64,000 bases of DNA from Pogostemon cablin. Taxonomy: Eukaryota > Streptophyta > Magnoliopsida > Lamiales > Lamiaceae. A program made the position numbers and the translations under genes. The notes beneath the pieces are model-generated. The model made no database searches, was not told the DNA's origin, and was given only the letters and a program-made list of their open reading frames with translations. Positions within the stretch are counted from its first letter, which is position 1. Every line of letters begins with the position of its first letter. Below are positions 46,673 through 59,554 of this stretch, one piece after another. The stretch spans positions 21,815,513 through 21,879,512 of the forward strand of contig CM042979.1 in the NCBI GenBank assembly GCA_023678885.1, given 5' to 3'.

Positions 46673-48064
46673 TGTTGGCACTTGGATCATTTGGTTAACG
46701 TGACCCGTTAGGGATTCATACGTTTCTATCACAGCGGAAGCAATAAATCATAGAAACGATTACCGTTCACCAAGGTATGTTGATGAAGATTGATTCTCAC
46801 AGGCAGCCTGTGCAGTCCCACGAGAATGGCCATAACTTTCTCGTCTGATGTCAGAATTGAGTGATCTTTGCATTCGACGATCCTCTCTTCGACGGCTTTC
46901 CGTCAGTATATTGATCATCAAATTCTGAGCACTTTACGATTTTATATAAATTTCGCAATGTGGTAGATAGCAGCAGCAAACTACCTTCTGATCTTCTGCC
47001 GTATGTCCCAAGTCCGATCTCGACGTCGTGTGGGCGACGATCTACGAGACCTCCTCAATCTGCTCTCAACCCTCATCACACGTTAATAATCAGTTAGATT
47101 AGATTAGGGTTCCCGATAAGTTGAGGTGACTTATATACATGGGCTACAGCAGGGACCAGGAGGAGAAATTGGGTTGGGCCTCCATTGGGCTTAAGTATCC
47201 AAGCTTAGCCCAAAGCTTATACTTAAGTCCAATAATAATAATATATTCCACTAAAATATTATTATTGCACTACCGTACCAATCCCAAAATTACGTTTTGG
47301 GCTCCTTCTTATTATGAGCCCGTTAGTCTCCCCATGTTTAAGATATACAATGTCCATTAATTAATTTAAGTTACTGACAACTCAATTAATTAATATCTCA
47401 TCCAAGAGTAGTACCACTCAACCTCATTATCATGTCGGAATAAATTCCACCTGCAGGGTTTACATGATAATCCTTATGAGCTCCTCAAGGGGACATCATC
47501 AACCTATGACGGACACGGATTCCTTCTATAATCAACAGCACACCATAGAGACAACACTATTTCCCAACTCATCGAGTTTGTTGATTTAATTACATGTAAA
47601 TCTCACCCATTGATGAATCAAAGAAATACATACTGCCCTACGTGTCGAGGTTATTGTATAGGGATTAAGAGCACGAACTTCCATAATAACTGAGATCAAG
47701 TTCTCCTATAAGTCAGTATAAGTCGAACGATCTCAAGCGGTCCTGCTCAATACACACAAGTGCACTAATGTGATTCTATAGCCAAGACAATCTAATACCA
47801 AACCACACTACAACCATCCCGATAGAGAGTCCCCGTCTATCTCGGTTGTGAGCATCTGTTTATACTTTATAAGGAAACCGATAATATGATCTTCCGCGTG
47901 TTGTCGCACAACATATTATCTACAGTATAAAGTAAGTGGACTATTGCATCGAACATATGAATAAATTATAAGATGCAATCATTTGATCATATGATTCTCA
48001 TTTCAAATTAATTGTTATAACATTGTTCATACAAAAAGCTAGACTTTTAGTATACAATCCAACA
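46673..48064 (-). repeat. Copia R2 3' LTR
   Basis: TGTTGG...CCAACA ends. Read on the minus strand it has a TATA-like TGTATATAAG around 47129-47138. The open 73-codon frame at 47139-47357 is repeated identically in the other LTR (54107-54325) and is not a gene. Confidence 0.93.
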
Positions 48065-49560
48065 ATCTCCCACTTATACTAAAAGACTATGCTGTCATGT
48101 CTTCTGCCATACATCTGATTTCCACTCCCACTACACGACCATCAAAAGCTCTCGCCTTAAGGTCCTTGTAAATGGATTTACTAGGTTATCATCCGATGCA
48201 ATCTAGGTGACAACAACCTTCCCCTCATCATACAATTTCTCGTAACAGGTGGTACTCGCGCTCCATGTATTTAATTGCCTTATTGACTCGTGATTCCTTT
48301 AAGTTTGCAACTGCACCAATATCATTAATTTAAATTGTGATAATTTTGGGCAAACTTAGAAATACTTCAAAGTCCATCATGAAGTTTCTAGAGTTATATA
48401 GATACTTTGGCTGCCTTATAGGTTCCAATTTATCATCTTTCCATGATGGAGTCTGGAGTCCGAAATATATTTCTATATAACACTCCTCCATATTATAACT
48501 CTACTTCCTAAAATTAAACACATAACCTTGAGGTGGATTTACTGTCATCTCCATCTGATTTGAAAAATCCGAATCTACGTAACTTATAAGAAGCAGCGAA
48601 TCTGTCCGGTAAGCCTACATATAATTTCTAGTCCTTTTCAGGTACATAAGTATATGTCTTACCACAATTCAACATTCTTATTTTGGGTTACCTTGATACC
48701 CACTGTTCATGCCATCGGCAAAATAGATATCCAATCTCGTGCATAGCATTCCTTAGATTAAGCTTCCTCATTTGCCGAAGCATAAGGAACCACTTTCATT
48801 TTCTTTATCTACTTTTGTGTCACAAGACACATTCACTTAGATAAATTCACATGCTAAACGAGTAAGGATCGTATCATTATATGAAACTTGAGATAAGCAT
48901 AACATCCTTTCTTGTGATCCGTATTACCGTGATCAAAAGGATATTTTTGCTCTTCTTAAATCCTTCATCTCATACCGCTTTATCAACCATACCCATACGC
49001 CCGACAATACTCTTTCATTATCTCCAATGAGCAAGATACTATCTACGTATAGTACAAGAAATACCACCACATTTCCATCACTCTTTTCAATACACAAGAC
49101 CCATCCGATCATTGATTAGATCCATGTCACTAGATTACCTCATCAAAACGGATGTTTCATGATCTTGAAGCTTGCTTTAGTCCATGAATGGACACTTTTA
49201 AGCTTACTATCACAATGCTCTTAGCTTTTTGCAATGAATCACTCTGGTTGCTTCACATAGATGTTTCCCTTAAGACTTCCAATCAGGAAAGCTGTCTCGA
49301 CATCTATTTGCTATCCCTCATATTTCATATGAGTAGCAACAAATAAAAGAGTCCGGATCAACTTAGGCATAACTACCGGCGAACAGGTTTTCTCATAATC
49401 GAACCCTTTCTTTCTGAGTATACCTTTTCGCAACAAGCTTGCTTCCAAGGTTTTCACCTTATTCTATTATCCTCTTTTATTCTTGCATGCCCGTTTTCAA
49501 TGGCTTTTACGCCATTTAGCGGTTCAACAAGCATCCAGACCTAATTTAAAATCCATCGAT
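48065..49560 (-). pseudogene. Copia R2 RNase H and RT remnant
   Basis: Minus-strand order from the polypurine tract (48065-48075): RNase H tail phrases (PIRQPKYLY-like, NLKESR-like, about 48440-48240), then RT with LYVDSILLIG at about 49050-49018 and a GSLEENIYVKQPE-like stretch around 49290-49240. YVDS matches copy A. Multiple frameshifts and stops. Confidence 0.8.
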
Positions 49561-49832
49561 TCTATTTTAATATTCATTGCACTTTGCTAGGATTTGGCAT
49601 TTCTAACTTGTAGTGCTTCGTCGTATCCATGGGTCTATTTCATGTTTGCGAGGGACCAAGTCTCACGACTTTCCCAAAACATGTATCTTATAGGTTGTCG
49701 AAGAATCCTCCCACTACGATAAGGCATTACACGTAATTGTGTATCAGACATGACACGCGTTGCAGTTTACCTTGTGGTATATCCTCTTGTACAATTGGTA
49801 CTTATACTTTGTGTTTTTCCCTCTCACTTCCT

Positions 49833-50441
49833 TTAGAACAATTTATACATGGGTTTATGATTTAATACATAGTCTTTTTCCAAAAATCTAGTGTTTGTGT
49901 TAACAATCACCCTTCGATCTTTTGGACTAAATAAATCACCCTTCATTTTTCTAGGATATCCCACAAACAGACAAACATTCATATGAATTACTGTTTCTAG
50001 GGCATACCCATAAAATGAATTTAGTAATTCCAAATAATTCATCATCCATCTAATCATTTCCATAAGAGTGCTACACCTTCTATCCGCCACACCATTCAGC
50101 TGGGGTATGCCCGGTGTAAATAATTTGAGATTTAATCTCAACCTCTGATTAATAGCTCCTAACTATCCTAAGAGGTACTCGTAATGACGATTAAATCATC
50201 ATTACTTGATATATTTTCCATGACGCTTCACTGTACCAGCCTTACAATTCTTGAATTAATCAAAGAACTTAGACATGCAGTGCATCAAATAAATATATCG
50301 ATATCTAGAATAATCATCGATTGATGAATATTCATATCCACCTCTCATCCGGACAATCTTAGGACCACATAAATCATAATGAACTAATTCCAACATATAT
50401 ATCTTTGGTTCTGCACCCCCTTTGCCTTGAAAAAGCAATTA
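49833..50441 (-). pseudogene. Copia R2 integrase remnant
   Basis: The best preserved integrase of the family. The N-terminal part of the core has LELVHYDLCGP and RGGYEYSSIDDYSRYRYIYL (50400-50270). Then FNRHYEYLLG and a TAG (complement at 50163-50165), then GIPQLNGVADRRCSTLMEMI and YGYALETVIHMN. VCLFVGYPRKMKGDLF and TRFLEKDYVLNHKPMYKLF follow immediately. Family members have about 50 more residues between ALET and LFVGYP. The second catalytic Asp is Asn (codon at 50190-50192) and the catalytic Glu is Asp. Confidence 0.88.
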
Positions 50442-51330
50442 GTCATTTTTACTCCCAAGCAAGACTCGAAAGTCAGATAGTTTTCACTTCAGATAAACCT
50501 AAGGGTCTATCGGCTATCAACTTTTGAATCCTACTCAAGTAAAATGATCTAGTCTTATATGCCAAATATATGTTTAGTTCATATCCGAAGTTATCTTTCT
50601 CTTACTAAGATTAGAAGATTCATTATTAATTACTATTTGTTGCATCTGTGGAATATACATGATTTAAGAGTATACAAATTGTTCACCAACGTACAATAAC
50701 AGATTACAACTCTATCCTTCATTATAATGACCATGTCATTTAAATGAAATGGAGTATCCATCTATTAATGCATAGAAACTGAAATCAAATTCTTTCTATG
50801 AAAACGTATGTAAAACAATTTCTCATAATCAAATGTCTACTCATATCATTAGATAAATAGACAACTCCCACTGCAATAGCCACTACTCTTGTAGTTTTAC
50901 CCATGTCATAACAATCTTATCCTCACTTAGTAATAAACATTTAGTGATTCCAGTATCTACACACTTCGTGTTAGTAAATGCCATCACTAATCATGTTTTA
51001 AACAACTAGTGAATAAGATATAAAACTTGTTCACATTATGATGAAAATGGCTTTCCTTTGCCACATGTTTTGCCAGAAGTTTTCCACCATATACATCCTA
51101 TTGTAATTCAGGTGGAACTTACTCAAAAACATCTAGGCAATTCACGAAGAATTAAATTGATCTAGGTTTCCCTTCAATTTATACTCCATGCTTTCCCAAT
51201 TCATTCATCAAATTAAATCATGATCTTCTGCCTTTTAACTTACTTAAGAATCCGAAGAGTTACATGAGACCATCATATTTCTATGAACCTCTCATCTCTT
51301 CACTAGAGACTTTATAGGCATCATGAGACG
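50442..51330 (-). pseudogene. Copia R2 pre-integrase, protease and gag remnants
   Basis: Minus-strand pieces in the same order as copy A: a SRIQKLIADRPLGLSEVKTI-like pre-integrase stretch (about 50540-50480), VVAIAVGVVYLS-like text near 50900-50860, and a gag-like block near 51220-51060. No protease active site and no zinc knuckle are visible. Degenerate and assigned by alignment to copy A. Confidence 0.6.
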
Positions 51331-53625
51331 TCCCTTGTGAGAACACACATGTATTTTCTTAAGCAGTAAAATTCAAAACCAAGATTCTTTTCTAATCATC
51401 TAATTTGGACAAGTAAATATAATTTCTTTTAGTTAATAATATGTGAGATAAAACCATTTGAAAATCAGAGAATCATAAATTAATTTACCGATCAAAACTT
51501 CGAATTTTATCCTTTTATATTGATTCCCTCAAAATAATATAAAATAAAATTCACCGACATTTCAAGCACCGTGAGTCTGCAAGCCACGTTAGTGTGGACG
51601 TTTACAAACCCGAACATTTACAAGAGAAGGTTTTACCCATTAATTTCATTTGTCAACCTAACTTTATGACAAAATAATTAATAGTCGGTTCCTCTTTAGC
51701 CATGCAAATAATAGCAGTGACTCCGTTGGGGAGGATACTAATTATTTACACATAAGTGTACACCATTATTTGATCACAAGTCCACTGCGCGAGCTTGTGT
51801 GCCTTACAGTTGGAGAAGTACACACGCTCTCGGATAGCTTCCTACAATCATCAATTATAAGTTTGTACCAGTGAGCCCCACATAAACTCATCCGTTAGGG
51901 AGGAAGGCCTATTGCCAACACGCAAGTTCATGTGCCACATTACAAACAATAATTATGTAATGAAGTATGTACCAGTGATCCGTGAATAAACTCATCCGTT
52001 AGGGAGGAAGGCCTATTGCCAACACGCAAGTTTACTCACATCACTTACAAACCAATAATGGAGGCAGCGGGAATTTTTACCAATCCCCTCTCCCACTTAG
52101 TTATTTAAGACCGAGGGTTTTTACATGCATATAATATTTTAGAATAAAATATGCAACCTAGCATGCTCATACTTCCAAATATATAACAATAATTGACCAA
52201 TAAAACAATTATAGCAGTTATATATAAGGAAATAAATTGCCAAAAATAAGTTGACTTGATCAACACTCCAACATACATGCATATAATATACCAAATATAA
52301 TACGCAATCTAGCATGCTTCTATTTAAGACAATAAATCATAGAGAATCATGCATACATATATAACAATAATCAATTAATAAATCAATTATAACAGTTATA
52401 TAACAGCGAATTCGATTGTTCGCCACCAATCACGAATGCGGACAACTGCGATGGGGATCGACCTCCCTGCAGCCTGCTGCACCACTCTGGCACCCTGACC
52501 GATCATATTGTGAAGACTCACGCGGAACCTGATGCAGACCAGTCGAACTTGATGCAAACCCGCTCGAACCCAGTGCAGAGTCGATCGAACCTGATGCAGA
52601 CCAATCAAACCTGATGTGAATCTGCTCGAACCTGGTGCATCATTGATCGAACCTGATGCAGACCAACCGAACCTGATGCAAATCCGCTCGAACCTGGTGT
52701 AGCATCAATCGAACCTGATGCAGACCAATCGAACCTGATACAAATCTGCTCGAACCTGGTACATCATCGAACGAACCTGATGTAGACCAATCGAACCTGA
52801 TGCAAATCCGCTTGAACCTGGTGCAGTATCGATCGAACCTGATGTAGACCAATCGAACCTGATGCAATTCTGCTCGAACCTGGTGTAGCATCAATCGAAC
52901 CTGATGCAGACCAATCGAACCTGATGCAAATCCGCTTGAACCTGGTGCAGCATCGATCGAACCTGATGTAGACCAACCGAACCTGATGCAAATCCTCTCG
53001 AACTGTCGCTCGTCCAAGGGCCTACTTGCACGGAATCAAGTTCAGCCCAACGCGCAACATCAAACTACACCATCTGTCGTTCAGGGTTCGCAACCGTATA
53101 AACCTGGGAATCCAATCTCCTCCGTTCAGAATCTACGTCTGTGAGTTTTGAACATGCTGTCCAAATTACAGGTCGATCCAACGGTTAGATTGTGAGAAAT
53201 AGCTCTTTTCCCTCGACTCCGCAGAACAGAATTGCCTAAAAAACTGCTTATGTTTTCGGCGTATTCCCGATAACACAAAGCTCCAAATACGATCTTCACC
53301 TTTCACAATGTACATCCACAAAATCTGAACGTGCTGACCAAAAATTAGCTTGATCCGACGGTTGAAACTCCGGTTATTGCCTCTAAAATATTACTGCGCT
53401 GTATTTTCTCTCAATTTCTTCCTTCCATGTGAAATTGACGAACAGTTTTCGTCGAATCCTCTCACACACAACCATCAACGAACAGATATGATATAGGGTA
53501 TATTTCACATAGGGATATTCATGGTTTGCGCAATAAAACCAAAACCCTAAACATGCGATCCTAATTTCGAAAAATTAATCACATAAACCCTAGCCTAACG
53601 TGTCACGCTTCACTACGAAACCGAA
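51331..53625 (-). other. Copia R2 5' leader with 62-bp minisatellite
   Basis: Leader between gag and primer site. The gag-proximal part (51470-52400) parallels copy A, including the duplicated CTTGCGTGTTGGC block. The part nearer the primer site (about 52400-53560) has no visible match in A and contains the minisatellite annotated separately. No gene is seen. Confidence 0.65.
52530..53005. repeat. 62-bp minisatellite built of three ~20-bp sub-repeats
   Basis: GCTCGAACCTGGT-type landmarks occur near 52623, 52685, 52746, 52807, 52869, 52931 and 52993, a 61-62 bp step. Each unit is three variants of TCGAACCTGATGCAGACCAA (about 20-21 bp). Open frames in several phases, such as 52640-53017 on the minus strand, simply translate the repeat. 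Confidence 0.9.
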
Positions 53626-53637
53626 GCTCTGATACCA
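53626..53637 (-). promoter_or_regulatory. Copia R2 primer binding site
   Basis: The plus strand reads GCTCTGATACCA, the reverse complement of TGGTATCAGAGC (initiator-Met tRNA type), 2 bp from the 5' LTR. Confidence 0.93.
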
Positions 53638-53639
53638 AT

Positions 53640-55031
53640 TGTTGGCACTTGGATCATTTGGTTAACGTGACCCATTAGGGATTCATACGTTTCTATCACA
53701 GCGGAAGCAATAAATCATAGAAACGATTACCATTCACCAAGGTATGTTGATGAAGATTGATTCTCGCAGGCAGCCTATGCAGTCCCACGAGAATGGCCAT
53801 AACTTTCTCGTCTGATGTCGGAATTGAGTGATCTTTGCGTTCAGACGATTCTCTCTTCGGCGGATTTCCGTCAGTATATTGATCATAAAATTCTGAGTAC
53901 TTTATGATTTTATATAAATTTCGCAAGGTGGCAGATAGCAGCAGCAAACTACCTTCTGATCTTCTGCCGTATGTCCCAAGTCCGATCTCGACGTCGAGTG
54001 GGCGACGATCTACGAGACCTCCTCAATCTGCTCTCAACCCTCATCACACGTGAATAATCAGTTAGATTAGATTAGGGTTCCAGATAAGTTGAGGTGACTT
54101 ATATACATGGGCTACAGCAGGGACCAGGAGGAGAAATTGGGTTGGGCCTCCATTGGGCTTAAGTATCCAAGCTTAGCCCAAAGCTTATACTTAAGTCCAA
54201 TAATAATAATATATTCCACTAAAATATTATTATTGCACTACCGTACCAATCCCAAAATTACGTTTTGGGCTCCTTCTTATTATGAGCCCGTTAGTCTCCC
54301 CATGTTTAAGATATACAATGTCCATTAATTAATTTAAGTTACTGACAACTCAATTAATTAATATCTCATCCAAGAGTAGTACCACTCAACCTCATTATCA
54401 TGTCGGAATAAATTCCACCTGCAGGGTTTACATGATAATCCTTATGAGCTCCTCAAGGGGACATCATCAACCTATGACGGACACGGATTCCTTCTACAAT
54501 CAACAGCACACCATAGAGACAGCACTATTTCCCAACTCATCCAGTTTGTTGATTTAATTACATGTAAATCTCACCCATTGATGAATCAACGAAATACATA
54601 CTGCCCTACGTGTCGAGGTTATTGTATAGGGATTAAGAGCACGAACTTCCATAATAACTGAGATCAAGTTCTCCTATAAGTTAGTATAAGTCGAACGATC
54701 TCAAGCGGTCCTGCTCAATACACACAAGTGCACTAATGTGATTCTATAGCCAAGACAAGCTAATACCAAACCACACTACAACCATCCCGATAGAGAGTCC
54801 CCGTCTATCTCGGTTGTGAGCATCTGTTTATACTTTATATGGAAACCAATAATATGATCTTCCGCGTGTTGTCGCACAACATATTATCTACAGTATAAAG
54901 TAAGTGGACTATTGCATCGAACATATGAATAAATTATAAGATGCAATCATTTGATCATATGATTCTCATTTCAAATTAATTTTATAACATTGTTCATACA
55001 AAAAGCTAGACTTTTAGTATACAATCCAACA
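53640..55031 (-). repeat. Copia R2 5' LTR
   Basis: 1,392 bp, about 25 differences from the 3' LTR by eye including one-base indels. Followed by AGAAC (55032-55036). Confidence 0.93.
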
Positions 55032-58000
55032 AGAACATGTTTTCAGAGTATAAAATGCTAGGAAGCTTGCACCGTAGAGTCACAAAAAACTCACAGTGTA
55101 GAGCAAATTCTACTCCGTGAGCCAGGTCAAGAACTCCTTGAAGGGAACATTGTCTTGCCATTTTTATGGTCAAATTAATTATTAGACATGAGAATATAGT
55201 TGGAGAACATGTTTTTAAAGTATACAAATGCTAGGAAACTTGCACCGTATAGTCACTAAAAACTCACAGCGCAGAGCATATTCTACTCCGTGAGCCAGGT
55301 TATGAACTCCTTGAAATGAGCATTTTATTGCCATTTTTATGGTCAAATTAGTTATTACACATGAGAATATAGTTGGAGAACATGTTTTCAGAGTATAAAA
55401 ATGCTTGGAAGCTTGCGTTATAGAGTCACTAAAAAGTCAAAGTGCAGAGATGATTCTACTCCGTGAGCCAGATCAAGAACTCCTTGATGTGAGCATTTTC
55501 TTGCCATTTTTATGGTCAAATTAGTTATTATATATGAGTATATAGTTGGAGAACATGTTTTTAGAGTATATAACTGCTATGAAGCTTGCACCATATAGTC
55601 AATAAAAACAAACAGTGCAGAGATGATTCTACTCCGTGAGCTAGATCAAGAACTCATTGAAGTGAGCATTTTCTTCCTATTTTTATGGTAAAATTAGTTA
55701 TTAGATATAAGAATATAGTTGGAGAACATGTTTACAAAGTATAAAAATGTTCGGAAGCTTTCGCCATAGAGTCACTAGAAAGTCAAAGCGCAGAGCAGAT
55801 TCTGCTCCGTGAGCCAGGTCAAGAACTCTTTGAAGTGAACATTTTCTTGCCATTTTTATGGTCAAATTAGTTATTAGACATGATAATTTAGTTGGAGAAC
55901 ATGTTTTGAAAGTATAAAAATGCTAGGAAGCTTGAGCCATAGCGTCACTAAAAAGTAAAAGTGCAGTGCTGATTCTACTCCGTGAACCAGGTCAAGAACC
56001 CCTTGAAGTGAGCATTTTCTAGCCATTTTTACAGTTAAATTAGTTATTAGACATGAAAATATAGGTGGAGAACATGTTTTCAGAGTATAAAGATGCTAGG
56101 AAGCTTGCGCCATAGAGTCACTAAAAAGTAAAGTCCAGTACTGATTCTACTCCGTAAGCCAGGTCAAGAACTCCCCGAAGTGAGCATTTTCTTACCATTT
56201 TTATGGTCAAATTAGTTATTAAACATGAGAATATAGTTGGAGAATATGTTTTCAGAGTATAAAAATACTAGGAAGCTTGTACCATAGAGTCACTAAAAAG
56301 TCAAATTGCAGAGATGATTCTATTCCGTTAGCCAGGTCAAGAACTCCTCGAATTGAGCATTATCTTGCCATTTTTATGGTCAAATTAGTTATTAGACATG
56401 AGAATACAGTTGTAGAAATTGTTTTCAGAGTATAAAAATGCTAGGAAGCTTGCGCCATAGAGTCACTAAAAAGTCAAAGTGTAGAGCTGATTCTACTCCT
56501 TTAGCCAGGTAAAGAAGTACTTGAAGCGAGTATTTTATTTCCATTTTTATGGTCAAATTAGTTATTAGTCTTGTGAATATTATTGGATAATATATTTTTA
56601 GAGTACATAACTGCTACGAATCTTGCACCATAGAGTCACTAAAAACTCACAGTGCAGAGCTGATTCTACTCTGTGAGCTAGGTCAAGAACTACTTGAAGT
56701 AAGCATTTTCTGGCCATTTTTATGGTCAACTCAGTTATTAGTCATAAGAATATAGTTGGAGAATATGTTTTCATTGTATAAAAATGCTAGGAAGCTTACG
56801 CCTATAGTCACTAAAAAGTCAAAGTGCAGAGCTGATTCTACTCCGTCAGCAAGGTCAAGAAGTCCTTGAAGTGAGCATTTTCTTGCCGTTTTATGGTTAA
56901 ATTAATTATTAGAAATGAGAATATAGTTGGAGAATATGTTTTCATAGTATAAAAATGCTAGGAAGCTTGCACCGTAGAGTTACTAAAAACTCATAGTGCA
57001 GAGCAGATTCTACTCCTTGAGCCAGGTCAAGAACTCCTTGAAGTGAGCATTTTCTTGCCATTTTTATGGTCTAATTAGTTATTAGACATGGGAATATAGT
57101 TGGAGAATATGTTTTCAAAGTATAAAAAAGCTAGGAAGCTTGCGCAATAGAGTCACTATAAAGCAAAAGTGCAGAGCTTATTCTACTCCGTGAGCCACAT
57201 CAAGAACTCCTTGAAGTGAGCATTTTCTTGTCATTTTTATGCTGAAATTAGTTATTAGACATGAGAATATAGTTGGAGAACATGTTTTCAGAGTATAAAA
57301 ATGCTAGAAAGCTTGCACCGTAGAGTCACTAAAAACTCATAGTGCAGAGCAAATTCTACTTCGTGAGTCAGGTCAAAAACTATTTGATGTGAACATTTTC
57401 TTGCCATTTTTATGGTCAAATTAGTTATTAGACATGAGAATTTAGTTGTAGAACATGTTTTGAAAGTATAAAAATGCTGGGAAGCTTGAGCCATAACGTC
57501 ACTAACAGGTAAAAGTGCAGTGCTGATTCTACTATGTGAACCAGGTCAAGAACTCCTTGAAGTGAGCATTTTCTAGCCATTTTTACAGTTAAATTAGTTA
57601 TTAACATGAGAATATAGGTGGAGAACATGTTTTCAGAGTATAAAGATGCTAGAAAGCTTGCGCCATAGAGTCACAAAAAAGTAAAAAGTCCAGAACTGAT
57701 TCTACTCCATAAGCCAGGTCAAGAACTCCCCGAAGTGAGCATTTTCTTGCCATTTTTATGGTCAAATTTATCTATTAAACATGAGAATATAGTTGGAGAA
57801 TATGTTTTCAGAGTATAAAATTGCAAGGAAGCTTGCGCCATAGAGTCACTAAAAAGTCAAAGTGCTGAGCTGATTCTACTCCGTTAGCCAGGTCAAGAAC
57901 CCCTCGAATTGAGCATTTTCTTGCCATTTTTATGGTCAAATTAGTTATTAGACATGAGAATACAGTTGTAGAAATTGTTTTCAGAGTATAAAAATGCTAG

Positions 58001-59554
58001 GAAGCTTGCGCCATAGAGTCACTAAAAAGTCAAAGTGCAGAGCTGATTCTACTCCGTTAGCCAGGTAAAGAAGTACTTGAAGCGAGCATTTTATTCCATT
58101 TTTATGGTCAAATTAGTTATTAGTCTTGTGAATATTATTGGATAATATATTTTTAGAGTATATAACTGCTACGAATCTTGCACCATAGAGTCACTAAAAA
58201 CTCATAGTGCAGAGCTGATTCTACTCTGTGAGACAGGTCAAGAACTACTTGAAGTAAGCATTTTCTGGCCATTTTTATGGTCAAATCAATTATTAGTCAT
58301 AAGAATATAGTTGGAGAATATGTTTTCATTGTATAAAAATGCTAGGAAGCTTACGCCTATAGTCACTAAAAAATCAAAGTGCAGAGCTGATTCTACTCCG
58401 TCAGCTAGGTCAAAAAGTCCTTGAAGTGAGCATTTTCTTGCCATTTTTATGGTCAAATTAATTTTTAGAAATGAGAATATAGTTGGAGAACATGTTTTCA
58501 GAGTATAAAAATGCTAGGAAGCTTGCAGCGTAGAGTTACTAAAAACTCACAGTGCAGAGCAGATTCTACTCCTTGAGCCAGGTCAGGAACTCCTTGAAGT
58601 GAGCATTTTATTGCCGTTTTTATGGTCAAATTAGTTATTAGACATGAGAATATAGTTGAAGAATATGTTTTCAAAGTATAAAAAAGCTTGGAAGCTTGCG
58701 CAATAGGGTCACTAAAAAGCAAAAGTACAGAGCTTATTCTACTCCGTGAGCCACAACAAGAACTCCTTGAAGTGAGTTTTATGGTCAAACTAAAAATTGG
58801 ACTTGAGAATATAGTCGGAGAACATGTTTTCAGAGTATAAAAATGCTAGGAAGCTTACACCATAGAGTCACTAAAAACTCACAGTGCAGAGCAGATTCTA
58901 CTCAGTGAGTCAGGTCAAGAACTCCTTGAAGTGAGCATTTTCTTACCATTTATATGGTCGATTTAATTATTAGACACGAGAATATAGTTGGAGAACTTAT
59001 TTTCAGAGTATAAAAATGCTAGGAAGCTTGCACCGTAGAGTCACTAAAAACTCACAGTGCAGAGCAGATGCTACTCCGTGAGCCAGGTCAAGAACTCCTT
59101 GAAGTGAGCATTTTCTTGCAAGTTTTATGGTCAAATTAGTTATTAGACATGAGAATATAGTTTAAGAACATGTTTTCAAGGTATAAAAATGTTAGGAAGA
59201 TTGGACCATTGCGTCACTAAATTGTGAAAGTCCATAGCTATTTTTACTCCGTGAGCCACGTCAAGAACTCCTTGAAGTTAGCATTTTATTGCCATTTTTA
59301 TGGTCAAATTAGTTATTAGACATGAGAATATAATTGAGAACATTTTTTCAGAGTTTAAAAATGCTAGGAAGCATGCACCGTAGAGTCACTAAAAACTCAC
59401 AGTGCAGAGCAGATTCTACTCCGTGAGCTAAGTCAAGAACTCCTAGAAGTGAGCATTTTCTTGTCATTTTTATGGTCAAATTAGATATTAGACATGATAA
59501 TATAGTTGGAGAACATGTTTTAGAGTTTAAAAATTTTGAGAAGCGTGAACCATA
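55032..59554 (-). repeat. 173-bp satellite array S3 (continuation of S2)
   Basis: About 26 monomers in the same orientation and phase as S2. The CAATAAAAACAAACA variant is at 55600, 14 monomers from 44820 after removing R2. A second pattern is visible: the AGAATACAGTTGTAGAAA variant at 56401 and again at 57957, 1,556 bp (nine monomers) apart. The monomers between follow the same order, including the ATTATTGGATAATATATTTTT variant near 56578 and 58133. Cut at 59554 by copia D. Confidence 0.95.

Larger units (their letters stand above)
46673..55031 (-). mobile_element. Ty1/copia element R2, full-length, defective, in satellite
   Basis: LTRs of 1,392 bp each at 46673-48064 (3') and 53640-55031 (5'), about 2% different by eye. 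AGAAC target duplications lie at 46668-46672 and 55032-55036. The primer site is at 53626-53637 and the polypurine tract at 48065-48075. Satellite phase continues exactly across the insertion once one AGAAC is removed. All coding is broken. Confidence 0.96.

Noticed and set aside
47139..47360. A 73-codon open frame found identically again at 54107-54328
   Set aside because: Both lie at the same place in the two LTRs of copia R2, on the strand opposite to the element. The identity reflects the LTR duplication, not a gene pair.
52640..53017. A 125-codon frame with repeated HQVRL/ASGSI units resembling a repeat protein
   Set aside because: It translates the 62-bp minisatellite. Several frames are open at once and the unit length is not a multiple of three, so the peptide phase changes from unit to unit.
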